From Muribaculum gordoncarteri (GTDB taxonomy: Bacteria; Bacteroidota; Bacteroidia; Bacteroidales; Muribaculaceae), in assembly GCF_004803695.1 (NCBI RefSeq), contig NZ_CP039393.1, positions 1,922,001 through 1,986,000 on the forward strand: a stretch of 64,000 nt of DNA, written 5' to 3'. Both the position numbers and the translations under genes were made by a program. Of the stretch, positions 7,009 to 15,247 are shown in pieces. Numbering within the stretch: position 1 is the stretch's first letter; each line of letters opens with the position of its first letter. The notes below the pieces were generated by a model that was not told where the DNA came from, made no database searches, and worked only from the letters and a program-made list of their open reading frames with translations.

Positions 7009-8250
7009 TTATCTTCTGCGTCCTGATTTCGTTTCCTTGCCAAAATGTGCCGCCGCTGCACGGGCGCATCTGCGGGCGCGTTCAATCTCGTCCTCGTCTT
7101 TTTTGTCACGCCAGTTGTCATCATTGTGTGAACCGCCTCCACCGCCTCCCGTTGAAACGGAGCCAACTGCCGTCAATCCCACGAACAAGGCTACCGCCAT
7201 ATCGGTGAGTTCTTTCCAGTTCGCCGTCTCGCGATAGTCGAACTCATCGTTGAACACCTGCATGACATCATCGGGAATATAGAACAGGGAGGTCTTGCCG
7301 TCGTGCGGCAGCTCGTATCGGGAAGTGTTCTCATGCCATGACGAATAGTCTGCGACAGGTTCGCTGGAAAGTTGCAGTGGCTTTGCAACAGGCTTTGCGG
7401 CGACTGGAACAACAGGTACATCCGTCTTTGGCACGATTTTACCGACAGGCTGCACAGTCTTTGTTTCGGACTGGTCGTGAAGTTTCTGCCAGGTCTGTTC
7501 AATCTTCGATGCCATGAGTTTGCGCCCCTTGCCAAGTTCGGATGCCTTGAATTTGGCTTTGCCCTTTCCGACCACATAACCCTTTATGCCGCCTTTGTCG
7601 TCCGGCCGTTCCACAAGTGTGTACCCATTTGCCCGCACCCTTGCTACATAATCATCCCAAGACCATGACGGCATTGCCTTCAGAATGTCCATAAGGTCTT
7701 CGGCAACCTTGACGGCGTTTGCCTTGTGGATTTCCTTCGCGGTTATCCATCCACGCTGGACGGCAACAGCCTGCGCCGCATCATGCGCGCGGATATGTAT
7801 CTTGTGGTCGTTGTTCGTCCTGCCGTTCCTGTCCTTTCGGCACACGGCGGCATGGAGGTGGGGAATCCGGCTGTCGGATTCAAGATGCAGCCACACCGTG
7901 TAGATGCTGTCCGCGAGGTTTGTCTTGTGGGAATACACTTTGCCGTCTTCATCCGCCATCTCTATTTTGTCATACTCCCGGACAAAATCATCCCACAACT
8001 GCTGCCAGTCCTGCATGGTGAAGTCCTTTGTATGTTCTTTCGCCGGACTGATTTCAATGCGGATAACATTATTCTTCATCGGCGCGTGGGCTTTCATCAT
8101 GTCCCATACGCCTTGCGCGTCAAGTCCGCACGGAAGCAGGTTGTCCTTGACATGATATATCAGTTCCGGGTGTTTCTTGTTTCTCGACTCACCGGATATG
8201 TATCGGATATCATTTATTCCGTGGTTTATGGATTTTGCCTTGCCTATCAT
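7009..8250 (-). CDS. mobB: Relaxase/mobilization nuclease (MobB-like)
   Basis: 413 residues. The N-terminal half carries the relaxase fold: a conserved start (MIGKAKSINHGINDIRYISG), an early basic segment and the metal-binding His pair in RIPHLHAAVCRKD, as in the MobA/MobL relaxase family (Pfam Relaxase). The family nicks oriT and stays bound to the 5' end during transfer. The C-terminal third is Pro/Val- and then Gly-rich (six Gly in a row), probably a flexible tail. It overlaps the MobA gene by 4 bp, giving the standard mobA-mobB order of Bacteroides mobilizable elements. The catalytic Tyr was not assigned with certainty. Confidence 0.85.
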   Translation of the reverse strand: MIGKAKSINHGINDIRYISGESRNKKHPELIYHVKDNLLPCGLDAQGVWDMMKAHAPMKNNVIRIEISPAKEHTKDFTMQDWQQLWDDFVREYDKIEMADEDGKVYSHKTNLADSIYTVWLHLESDSRIPHLHAAVCRKDRNGRTNNDHKIHIRAHDAAQAVAVQRGWITAKEIHKANAVKVAEDLMDILKAMPSWSWDDYVARVRANGYTLVERPDDKGGIKGYVVGKGKAKFKASELGKGRKLMASKIEQTWQKLHDQSETKTVQPVGKIVPKTDVPVVPVAAKPVAKPLQLSSEPVADYSSWHENTSRYELPHDGKTSLFYIPDDVMQVFNDEFDYRETANWKELTDMAVALFVGLTAVGSVSTGGGGGGSHNDDNWRDKKDEDEIERARRCARAAAAHFGKETKSGRRR

Positions 8251-8783
8251 GTCGGTGCCTCCTCCTTGTCTGTTTCTGCTACTGTTTCTTGTTGTACCGT
8301 CATGTTTTTCACCGCCGGTATGCGGTTCGGGGCGAAATGTTTCTTGATGAGCCTCGTAATCATGTCAGCGGTCTTGCCGAGAAGCCGTAGCGCGCCTATC
8401 ATCCACGGCTGGTTACGGAACATCGCCCTGCGCTCGTCCTGTGACATTGCGTTAAGCATCGAGGTGTATTTCGCATAGTCGCTGCGTGCGATGACAAGCT
8501 GCTCGCGGACTGCCTCCTGTTCCGGTGTCAGCCGTACTTTCGGCTCGTATCCGTATGCGCGGGAAAGCACATAGTCACTGAGGCTCATGCCGCACTCATT
8601 GGCAATGCTTGTGATTTTCTCCCGTTGCGACTTGCTGACACGGAACGAGATTGTCGAATCACGTTTCTCCTTGACTTTCTTCTTTTTGTTTTCCGTGTCT
8701 TCTGCATTCACGGCGGCATCGGTTATTCTGTCTTTGGTTTCAACCGGTTCCGTGTTGCCGGGTAATTTCTGTTCAGTTTTCAT
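8247..8783 (-). CDS. mobA: MobA-like ribbon-helix-helix mobilization protein
   Basis: 178 residues. After a charged Lys/Glu-rich leader, residues 45-75 (STISFRVSKSQREKITSIAN) form a ribbon-helix-helix DNA-binding fold followed by GMSLSDYVLSRAYG, typical of relaxosome accessory proteins (MobC family in plasmid naming, MobA in Bacteroides naming). Its expected job is to bind oriT and load the relaxase encoded immediately downstream. The intergenic stretch just upstream (8784-9055) contains hairpins and is the natural place for oriT. Confidence 0.78.
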   Translation of the reverse strand: MKTEQKLPGNTEPVETKDRITDAAVNAEDTENKKKKVKEKRDSTISFRVSKSQREKITSIANECGMSLSDYVLSRAYGYEPKVRLTPEQEAVREQLVIARSDYAKYTSMLNAMSQDERRAMFRNQPWMIGALRLLGKTADMITRLIKKHFAPNRIPAVKNMTVQQETVAETDKEEAPT

Positions 8784-8840
8784 AAGCGGTAATTGATGAT
8801 TCTACAAAAGGTACCGGTGCGAGCCTGCGAGCGGCGTTCT

Positions 8841-8874
8841 CCGTTGGACTGCGGGACAACGGCAAGAGAGCCGT
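8841..8874. other. Candidate oriT hairpins upstream of mobA
   Basis: The 272-base gap 8784-9055 contains two mutually exclusive inverted repeats: CCGTTG (8841-8846) with CAACGG (8857-8862), and ACGGC (8859-8863) with GCCGT (8870-8874). Alternative hairpins close to a mobA/mobB pair are typical of oriT regions. No nick-site consensus was recognised, so this is positional inference. I see no gene in the gap. Confidence 0.3.
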
Positions 8875-9055
8875 GCGTGGAATGACCGTCAGGAAATGTA
8901 ATGCAGCGGCATATCTTGAAACACCACTCATCTTCCTTCCCTCCTTTTTCTTCCTTTTCTGCCCTGCCTTTGGCATTATCCCATCGCTGTTTTAGGCTGT
9001 TTCGCCTATATTATAAGAGGTATGACAGCCGCCTGTAGGTCGCACCTTACCCGGA

Positions 9056-9517
9056 TTACTTGTTGTCGTCGGGAAGTCTGTCGAAGGCTGTCTTCACAGC
9101 TTCGGCATCGGTGGTGATACGCATCAGCGCAACGGTCGCCTTGAGTGCCTGTGCCTGGTTGCAGAATTGCGTGACGGTATTAAGGAGGACTTCCGACCGT
9201 CCGACACGGAACGACATCACAGCGTCTGCCGTCAGGGTGTTGGTCTTGTTCATGCCGTGGTTCAGGAACCGGTTTACTGCCAGCCTGTCAGCCGGATCGA
9301 TGTCCTCATACTTGCCGTTGCCCGTGGCATGGCTTACCATGACACGTACGGCGTCCGCCTGATAAAGTGTACAAGAGTTGAGGAATGCAAGTACATGGGC
9401 GAACTCCGCCTTGAGTTCGCCTCTTGCGCGGGGCTGTCTGCCATTGTTTTTTCCGCTGTTGTCCTTTTGCGCGGAAACATTGCTGTTCACCTGCGACACA
9501 TTGTTTTCATTGTTCAT
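9056..9517 (-). CDS. Unknown protein upstream of mobA
   Basis: 153 residues. The first 35 are Asn/Ser/Gln-rich and probably disordered; the rest is helical (KAEFAHVLAFLNSCTLYQAD, then VRVMVSHATGN). No membrane helix, no catalytic motif. It precedes the MobA gene by 272 bases in the same direction and follows the helix-turn-helix gene by 66 bases. The position suggests a mobilization or element-maintenance role, but I do not recognise the family. Confidence 0.5.
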   Translation of the reverse strand: MNNENNVSQVNSNVSAQKDNSGKNNGRQPRARGELKAEFAHVLAFLNSCTLYQADAVRVMVSHATGNGKYEDIDPADRLAVNRFLNHGMNKTNTLTADAVMSFRVGRSEVLLNTVTQFCNQAQALKATVALMRITTDAEAVKTAFDRLPDDNK

Positions 9518-9583
9518 ACTGAAATGGTTTAAATGGTTTTTGAATACTGCTTGATTGATGTTTGAATTTCATTTGAATGTTCG

Positions 9584-9826
9584 TTACTTGTCCGTACAGC
9601 GGTTTACAAGATACTGCGCGGCATCGCTGTCAATTTCCGCCTGTGACTTGACACGGATGTTTGTCAGCCATGTGTCAAGGTCTGCCTTCGAGAAGAAACA
9701 CAGTTTGCCGTTGGGCTTGTAATAAGGGATTGCACGGCGCATCATCAGTTTGTAGAGATAGCTCGGCTTGAGTCCGAGGTACTTTGCAGCCTCGGTGGTG
9801 GTGAGTAGGTTTCTTTCTGTTTCCAT
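9584..9826 (-). CDS. Helix-turn-helix (excisionase-type) protein
   Basis: 80 residues. The sequence LLTTTEAAKYLGLKPSYLYK followed by LMMRRAIPYYKPNGKLCFF and KADLDTWL is the HTH_17 (excisionase/MerR-like) pattern. Proteins of this type in Bacteroidales elements act as recombination directionality factors or regulators of excision genes. A phylum-type promoter lies upstream (-7 TAACTTTG at 9911-9918). It is the counterpart of the DUF3853 protein at 17508-17816 in the neighbouring element part. Confidence 0.8.
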   Translation of the reverse strand: METERNLLTTTEAAKYLGLKPSYLYKLMMRRAIPYYKPNGKLCFFSKADLDTWLTNIRVKSQAEIDSDAAQYLVNRCTDK

Positions 9827-9910
9827 ATCGCTTTCAATTTGTTTTTATTCCTGTTGCCATTCAGCATAACACCTTGCGTTTCTGCTGTTTTATGCCTTAT
9901 GTTTCGCTTG

Positions 9911-9941
9911 CAAAGTTACTTTGGACTTGAAGTGGCGCAAT
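9911..9941 (-). promoter_or_regulatory. Predicted promoter of the HTH gene
   Basis: On the minus strand the -7 box TAACTTTG occupies 9911-9918, a perfect match to TAnnTTTG, and a -33-like ATTG sits at 9938-9941 with a 19-bp spacer. Transcription would start near 9905, about 80 bases ahead of the ATG at 9826. Confidence 0.45.
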
Positions 9942-9971
9942 GTGGCCCGAATGGGGAAAGTGCATAAGACA

Positions 9972-10014
9972 GCAATGCGCCATACTACTGGTATTCAGCG
10001 GTATGGCGCATTGC
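9972..10014. repeat. 14-bp perfect inverted repeat
   Basis: GCAATGCGCCATAC (9972-9985) and its exact complement (10001-10014) flank a 15-base loop between the HTH gene promoter and the stop of the gene at 10058. On the minus strand it could end transcription of the 12.5-10.1 kb genes, though no long T-run follows, or serve as a binding site for the HTH protein. Confidence 0.5.
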
Positions 10015-10057
10015 CGTAATCTTCTTGTGTTATGTCAGATGGGGAACCGGCGGGCTG

Positions 10058-10471
10058 TTATGGGGTACGGTTCAGTTGCCGGGCTTTTTCGATGGCATTG
10101 TCGATGGATTTGCGGTATTCCCGGTTCTCTCTTGTCGCGCCTTGCGCGCACACATCGTTGCGGTGCTTGTCGTAATATGACTTGGATATTCCGCAACGTT
10201 GCAGGAAATCTTCCGCCCACTGTTTTCCACGCTCACGCGGCTTGACGGTCTGCGATACGGACAACACCATGTAGCAGATGCGCAGGTTCTCTTTCGGACG
10301 CACGGTGACAGGCTGCACCGTCGGCTTCAGGTTCATGAAGTTCACGAAGTCGGAGCCGGAAAGATGTCCGAACTGGCAGTCGTTGCAGACCTCGTAGATG
10401 AACAGGCACAAGGCAAGGTCAACGGTGTCCATCCATGCGGATGTGTCTTTGAACAGGATGCCGTCACTCAT
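10058..10471 (-). CDS. Element-linked unknown, C-terminal-half homologue of the 18-kb protein
   Basis: 137 residues. From residue 20 it aligns by eye with the last 110 residues of the product of 18040-19065: shared pattern VC..QF....DF...MNL, then K...R.CY, a Trp and a final YY (SKSYYDKH here, DENYYKSK there). The start ATG at 10471 overlaps the stop of the upstream gene by 8 bp, so the two are translated together and appear to be the two halves of one ancestral protein. No catalytic motif, signal or membrane segment is visible. Function unknown. Confidence 0.6.
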   Translation of the reverse strand: MSDGILFKDTSAWMDTVDLALCLFIYEVCNDCQFGHLSGSDFVNFMNLKPTVQPVTVRPKENLRICYMVLSVSQTVKPRERGKQWAEDFLQRCGISKSYYDKHRNDVCAQGATRENREYRKSIDNAIEKARQLNRTP

Positions 10472-11093
10472 GCGCGTCCCCCTTCATCCGTCTAATGTCG
10501 CTGATGATGCTTCCCGAAATGCCTTTCAGTCTCTCGACCAGCACGGAAAGGAACACCGGCTTGAAACAATACACGCAGAAAGTTCGGTCACGCTCCTGCT
10601 GTAACTCATTATATAAAAGGTTCACACGCGCGTGGGCTGTGTCGTATTCCGCTTTCTTTGCATCGCACAAAGGGTCAAGCGACTTGTAATCCTCAGAGTC
10701 GAGCGGCAGGAAATCCAGCCGGTTGCTCATTGCCGAATACTCGCGCCACAGTCCGGTGGAAATATCTTTCGCTTCCTCATACTTTGCCTCATAGGGTTTT
10801 AAGTGGTCATTGAAGATGCCCTCAAAATCCACGGACTGCAATCCTAAATTATCTAATGACAGGAATTTTTCTGCCTTCGAAAAAAGGGAAAAGGAAATCT
10901 CGTTCAACTGTTCCGCATCGTCATGGAACATCGCAGCCGCCTCTGTCACTATTTGGTTTGTCTCATTGAAATCCTTGTAGAACAGGGATAGCAGCAAAGC
11001 CTGTTCAAAGGTGATGCTGTCCTGCTTACAAGTGGCAAGCAAGTTATTTACCTCTTGCAGCCGTTGTGTTATCTGTTGTATCATCATAATCAT
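10464..11093 (-). CDS. Element-linked unknown, N-terminal-half homologue of the 18-kb protein
   Basis: 209 residues; ATG 11093 shares a base with the TGA of the ATPase gene upstream. It is helical and acidic with probable coiled coils (about 110-175). Its general layout corresponds to the N-terminal two-thirds of the 18040-19065 product: LLSLFYKDFNET resembles FITDFYKQYNDT, and a Lys/Glu-rich coiled segment follows in both. The match is weaker than for the downstream half. Together with the next gene it forms the split version of that protein. Confidence 0.55.
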   Translation of the reverse strand: MIMMIQQITQRLQEVNNLLATCKQDSITFEQALLLSLFYKDFNETNQIVTEAAAMFHDDAEQLNEISFSLFSKAEKFLSLDNLGLQSVDFEGIFNDHLKPYEAKYEEAKDISTGLWREYSAMSNRLDFLPLDSEDYKSLDPLCDAKKAEYDTAHARVNLLYNELQQERDRTFCVYCFKPVFLSVLVERLKGISGSIISDIRRMKGDAHE

Positions 11094-12526
11094 CAGGAAT
11101 TGAAAAGGTCATCCATTGTCACCTCGCTGTGAACTATACTTTTGTTTTTAGCATTGGCCACGCCGTAGGTTGTGACAAATGTGTTTACTAGTGTTTTCTT
11201 GTTTTTTGTCGCCATACGGAACAAACCCATACGTTCACGGAGTTTCATCTCATAACTTGTTGTAATACCGTATAGATCTGTACTAAACTTCATTTCACAC
11301 AAATGAATTATGCGGTCTGCACGTTCAATAATCATGTCTATCTGAAAGCCGGGTATACCATCGCCTTTGTCAGCCTTGCTTCGCCATGTAGAAATGGCAG
11401 TTCCAACTCCGGCGATGCCCAATGCAGTTTTAATTTGCCTATGATGATTCAGGCAAACAAGCTCAAAACTTAGTCCCATCCATGCTGACACACTTCGTGA
11501 ATCAAGGTTATTGCTCCACCACAATCCGTCTTTTGTATTATTGGGTTCAATGAACTTATAATAGAACAATGTAAAAAAGTCGGTAAGTCTGAACAGACTG
11601 TCTCGTGTTTTGTTCCCGTAATGGGACAGCCGTGTGATAAAATCGCAGCGTTCAAGATTTCTCAATATTTTGCTCAGAAAAGCACCTTCAATGCCGGTCA
11701 TACGGAGAATGTCCTCACGTGTCAGACCTAATTTGTTTTCCGACAACAGTCTAACGACTGAAATATAAGTGTCGGCCTTGGCAAACAACGCTGTATAGAG
11801 TTCATCGAACTCACCCCGGAGCTGTGCGCCTTCCGCGAATATCAGGCGGTCTATATTCTGTGCAAGACTGTCCGAAACATTCAGTAGGCTCAGATAAAAA
11901 GGTGTTCCGCCAAATATCATATAACATTGGAGTATTTGGTATCTGTCCCATTGGCAGTTTCTTTGCCTCAGATACTCTTCTGTTTCATGCAAGGTGAATG
12001 GAGAAAGATGCAGGTTGCATGTGATACGGGCGTGCAATCCGCCCTGATTGCCTCCTATCTTGTCAGCCATCCAAGATGTTGCCGATCCGGTCGCGATGAA
12101 CACTATGTCGGTACGTCGGTTCCCCCATCCGTTCCAGAAATTCTCCAATGCACTGACAAAATTGGAACGTTGGGTGTCCATCCACGGCATTTCATCTATG
12201 AAAACAACCTTTTTCCGTTTGCTTGGAAGTTTTTCGAGATAGTCGGCGAGCGCATTGAAAGCCTCGTACCAATTGGCTACTTTCGGCTGTTTCTTTTTGG
12301 AATGCCGTTCTATGGCTCTCATAAAATCCTGTAACTGTATCTTTGCCGGTGTCTTATGTTCACCAACAAAAGTAAAGTCATATTTGTAGTTAAAAAACTT
12401 GTCTATAAGATATGTCTTGCCGATACGTCGGCGACCGCTGACGATTACAAACTCAGATCTGTCGGAATCCAAGCACCGCTGCAGTTCTTCACACTCTCTG
12501 TTTCGGGATATCAGTCTATCTTGCAT
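11093..12526 (-). CDS. DUF234-type AAA ATPase with PD-(D/E)XK-like C-terminus
   Basis: 477 residues. Walker A is IVSGRRRIGKTYLI (about residues 28-41), Walker B is KVVFIDEMPWMD (about 107-118), and a sensor-like FIATGSATSWM follows. A winged-helix region (LGLTREDILRMTG) precedes a C-terminal nuclease-like domain with GFQIDMIIERADRIIHLCEM, where the D...E-x-K arrangement resembles PD-(D/E)XK folds. This is the architecture of archaeal and bacterial ATPases with DUF234. The biochemical role is unsettled; they are frequent in mobile and defence-rich DNA. It lies between the recombinases and the split unknown pair and is probably cargo. Confidence 0.75.
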   Translation of the reverse strand: MQDRLISRNRECEELQRCLDSDRSEFVIVSGRRRIGKTYLIDKFFNYKYDFTFVGEHKTPAKIQLQDFMRAIERHSKKKQPKVANWYEAFNALADYLEKLPSKRKKVVFIDEMPWMDTQRSNFVSALENFWNGWGNRRTDIVFIATGSATSWMADKIGGNQGGLHARITCNLHLSPFTLHETEEYLRQRNCQWDRYQILQCYMIFGGTPFYLSLLNVSDSLAQNIDRLIFAEGAQLRGEFDELYTALFAKADTYISVVRLLSENKLGLTREDILRMTGIEGAFLSKILRNLERCDFITRLSHYGNKTRDSLFRLTDFFTLFYYKFIEPNNTKDGLWWSNNLDSRSVSAWMGLSFELVCLNHHRQIKTALGIAGVGTAISTWRSKADKGDGIPGFQIDMIIERADRIIHLCEMKFSTDLYGITTSYEMKLRERMGLFRMATKNKKTLVNTFVTTYGVANAKNKSIVHSEVTMDDLFNS

Positions 12527-12622
12527 AACTTTTCCATTGATTTTGCAAAGGTACTGATTTTTAATCGTAAAAAAGAATGTTTTATGCTGACTTTTTACCT
12601 TATCGGTGAAATTTTATAAGAT

Positions 12623-12708
12623 AAGGTAATATCTCAGCATATATTTGTATGCTGAGTTGCTACTTTATCACTAAACAAATTGTATTATAAGGTAGAAACT
12701 CAGTATAT
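12623..12708. repeat. Three copies of a 20-bp motif at the integrase 3' end
   Basis: Copy A AAGGTAATATCTCAGCATAT (12623-12642), copy B inverted at 12649-12667 (reads TAAAGTAGCAACTCAGCAT on the minus strand), and copy C AAGGTAGAAACTCAGTATAT (12689-12708), which runs into the integrase stop codon. They fill the 181-base gap between the ATPase gene and the recombinase. They could be arm-type recombinase sites, an attachment-site remnant or operators for the ATPase promoter. Confidence 0.55.
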
Positions 12709-13859
12709 CAGTCAAATACGCCATCGACCAGATTGACAGCTTCAACCTTCTTGCTGTCAACGATTTTAGCGTATATCTGGGTCGTTTTCACGTTGGAGTG
12801 GCCGAGCAGCTTGCTCGTGGTATAAAGGTCTGCGCCCAATGTCAGCATCATCGTTGCGAAGCTGTGCCTCGACGTGTGGTAGGTGATTTTCTTGGTGATA
12901 CCGGCCGCTTTCACCCACTTTGCCAGCACCTTGTTTATGTTGGGTTCGGCAATCAGCCCGTCAAACACCTTGCCGTCATCCGGGGCATCGCCACGTTCAG
13001 GAATCCATTTCATCGCCTGCGAGGAAAGGGGAAGGAATATCGGGGTCGTGGTTTTCTGCATCACGACAGACGCGCGCCACTGTTCCCCATCTTTGGACAA
13101 GTCACGCCAGCGGAGTGCGTAAATGTCACTGAGCCTCAGACCACAATAGCAGGCGAAAAGATAAGCACGTTTCACATCCTCCCTCGGACATTCCGTCGCT
13201 ATAAGGGTCTTTATCTCGTCCACGGTAAGGAACTCACGCTTGCTCTCCGGCACCTTGATGCGCTCGGTCGGGGTAAGCGACATGAACGGGTTTTCGGGAA
13301 TGATGTCAGCCCTGACCGCCGCGTTCAATGCCGTGCTGAAGTAGCCGACATAATCCGACATGCTTTTCGGACTCAGCGGATTGCCCCACGTGGTCTTGTA
13401 TTCGGACTGGAGCCAGCGGATGAAGGCAACACAGAAGTTCTTGTCGATGTCACCCATGCGCACCTTGTTCTTTCCTATATAAGTAGAAACAAGGTTAGAC
13501 ACCGTACCCAACAGTTTCACGCCTCTCACACCTCTGCGTTTTTGTTCCTCATAGAATGTCCGCATCCAGTCCGACAGCAGCATCTTTGACCTGCCTGATG
13601 TGTTCTTCAGTCCGGCCTTGTTGTTGGTCAGTTCGATTATCCGTTTTGACTTGATGGTCTCCACAGCCGCCAGTGTGGCCCTGTTCTGTTCCTTGACACG
13701 GGCATTGATTTCGGGAAGGCGGTAGAGCTTAAGGAACTCGTACTGCCTCTTGCCGTCCACATAGATGTCAAGATAGTATGACTCGGAACCGTCCGCAAGT
13801 TTCTTGGTGCGCACCTTCACCGGTTCCTTCAGTTTTGTCTTTTTGCCGTTTGCCGCCAT
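12708..13859 (-). CDS. Tyrosine recombinase / integrase (downstream member of tandem pair)
   Basis: 383 residues. The SAM-like core-binding domain spans about 95-200, and the catalytic domain carries Arg in CYCGLRLSDIYALRW, His-x-x-Arg in HTSRHSFATMML, His in LLGHSNVKTTQIYAKI and the nucleophile Tyr in the same stretch. All catalytic residues are present, so it should be active. It is clearly homologous to the gene at 13896-15041, 36 bp upstream, and probably co-transcribed with it. Tandem tyrosine recombinases are common in Bacteroidales elements and can act together at one attachment site. Confidence 0.9.
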   Translation of the reverse strand: MAANGKKTKLKEPVKVRTKKLADGSESYYLDIYVDGKRQYEFLKLYRLPEINARVKEQNRATLAAVETIKSKRIIELTNNKAGLKNTSGRSKMLLSDWMRTFYEEQKRRGVRGVKLLGTVSNLVSTYIGKNKVRMGDIDKNFCVAFIRWLQSEYKTTWGNPLSPKSMSDYVGYFSTALNAAVRADIIPENPFMSLTPTERIKVPESKREFLTVDEIKTLIATECPREDVKRAYLFACYCGLRLSDIYALRWRDLSKDGEQWRASVVMQKTTTPIFLPLSSQAMKWIPERGDAPDDGKVFDGLIAEPNINKVLAKWVKAAGITKKITYHTSRHSFATMMLTLGADLYTTSKLLGHSNVKTTQIYAKIVDSKKVEAVNLVDGVFD

Positions 13860-13895
13860 ATATAATAATATAATAAGGTATTACGATTTATGATT

Positions 13896-15041
13896 TCAGA
13901 ATACGGAATCCGCAAGGTTCACCGCCTCGTCCTTCTTCCGGTCGATTATCCTCGCGTATATCTGGGTGTGCTTGACCGAGCTGTGTCCCAGCAGTTTCGA
14001 CACGGTGTACAAGTCCGCTCCGAGGGTGAGCATCATCGTTGCGAAGGAGTGCCTGCTTGTATGATAGGAGATATGCTTCCTGATTCCTGCCGCCTCCGCC
14101 CACTTTTTCAGGTTCTCGTTCACGTTACCGTAATTGACGAGGTTGCCGAACACATAATCATCAAAGGTGCTATCTCCTTTTTCGGGCATCCATTTCAATG
14201 CCTGTCCTGACAGGGGAATGTATAACGGCTTGGTGGTCTTCTTCATCACGACCGAAACGAATGTCTGCCCGTTCTCGGTATAAACATCACCCCATTTGAG
14301 GTTTCTGATATCGCTGATGCGAAGACCTGTAAAACAGGAGAACAGATAAGCCCTCTTCACAAGTTCGTTGGGGCAGTCCGTGGTAATCATGCTCCGTATC
14401 TCGTCAATAGTCAGATATTCACGCTTGCTTTCCGGCTTCTTTATCTTCTCGATGGTCTCAAGTCTGTTCCACGGGTTCTTGTCTATGAGTCCTTCGCGTA
14501 CCGCTTCGTTGAGCATGGTGCGGAAAGTCTGGCAATAGGTGTCTGCGGTTCTCGCGCTGACGGGCTTCCCTGTCAGGCGGTGCTTGTATGTGTTGCGGAA
14601 CCAGTCAATCATGTCAAGGCAGAACTGCCTGTCAATATCCGAAAGGCGGGTGTCAGGACGGAACATATGCAAAGCCTTTTTCACGTTGCTGATGCTACCC
14701 ATGTCTCTTAAACCCCGTTTTTCGTGGTTGTCATAACAAGTTTGAAGCCAGTCCGAAAGTAGCATCCCCATACCGGAACCGGCAAGTTCCATTTGGGCTT
14801 TTGCATTCAACAGGGCTTCGGTTCTCGCTTGCAAGATTTCTTCCGCATCCCGGAGTGTGCGCGCGTTCTGACGCTTCGCTGTAGAAGAGGTTTCGGGCAG
14901 GAGGTAGAGTTGCAGGAACTCGTACTCGTGCCCGCCGTCCACGCTGCGGTCGAGGAACAGGGACATGCGTCCGTCTGCCAGTTTGCGGCGGCGTAACTTG
15001 AACGGGGATTTCTCCACCAGTGATTTCCTTTTTCTTCCCAT
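13896..15041 (-). CDS. Tyrosine recombinase / integrase (upstream member of tandem pair)
   Basis: 381 residues with the same plan as its neighbour: a basic N-terminus (MGRKRKSLVEKSPFKLRRRK), an arm-binding domain, a SAM-like domain, then catalytic Arg (CFTGLRISDIRNLKW), HTSRHSFATMML, and LGHSSVKHTQIYARI with the Tyr. Intact and likely active. Its upstream gap 15042-15247 holds a -7-like box TACCTTTG on the minus strand (15069-15076) without a clear -33. The gap may also be the seam between the two element parts. Confidence 0.9.
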   Translation of the reverse strand: MGRKRKSLVEKSPFKLRRRKLADGRMSLFLDRSVDGGHEYEFLQLYLLPETSSTAKRQNARTLRDAEEILQARTEALLNAKAQMELAGSGMGMLLSDWLQTCYDNHEKRGLRDMGSISNVKKALHMFRPDTRLSDIDRQFCLDMIDWFRNTYKHRLTGKPVSARTADTYCQTFRTMLNEAVREGLIDKNPWNRLETIEKIKKPESKREYLTIDEIRSMITTDCPNELVKRAYLFSCFTGLRISDIRNLKWGDVYTENGQTFVSVVMKKTTKPLYIPLSGQALKWMPEKGDSTFDDYVFGNLVNYGNVNENLKKWAEAAGIRKHISYHTSRHSFATMMLTLGADLYTVSKLLGHSSVKHTQIYARIIDRKKDEAVNLADSVF

Positions 15042-15247
15042 TGTCCTTCAGTGTCTTATATTCACCTGCAAAGGTACGAAATAATCCGCAAATGAGTATC
15101 GTTTTAGGTAACAAAAATGAAGAATAATAGTGATTTTTAAGGAATGTATCAGAAATCATCTGATTTACGGAAGCATCTAATAATCAGCATTTATATAGAT
15201 TTTCTCCGCTTTTATTTTCCCTTCTTTTGCATACATTGGCTAATGGG

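Noticed and set aside
6501-8478. Plus-strand open frames opposite the mobilization genes
   Set aside because: They mirror MobA/MobB coding sequence; the minus-strand proteins have family motifs and these do not.
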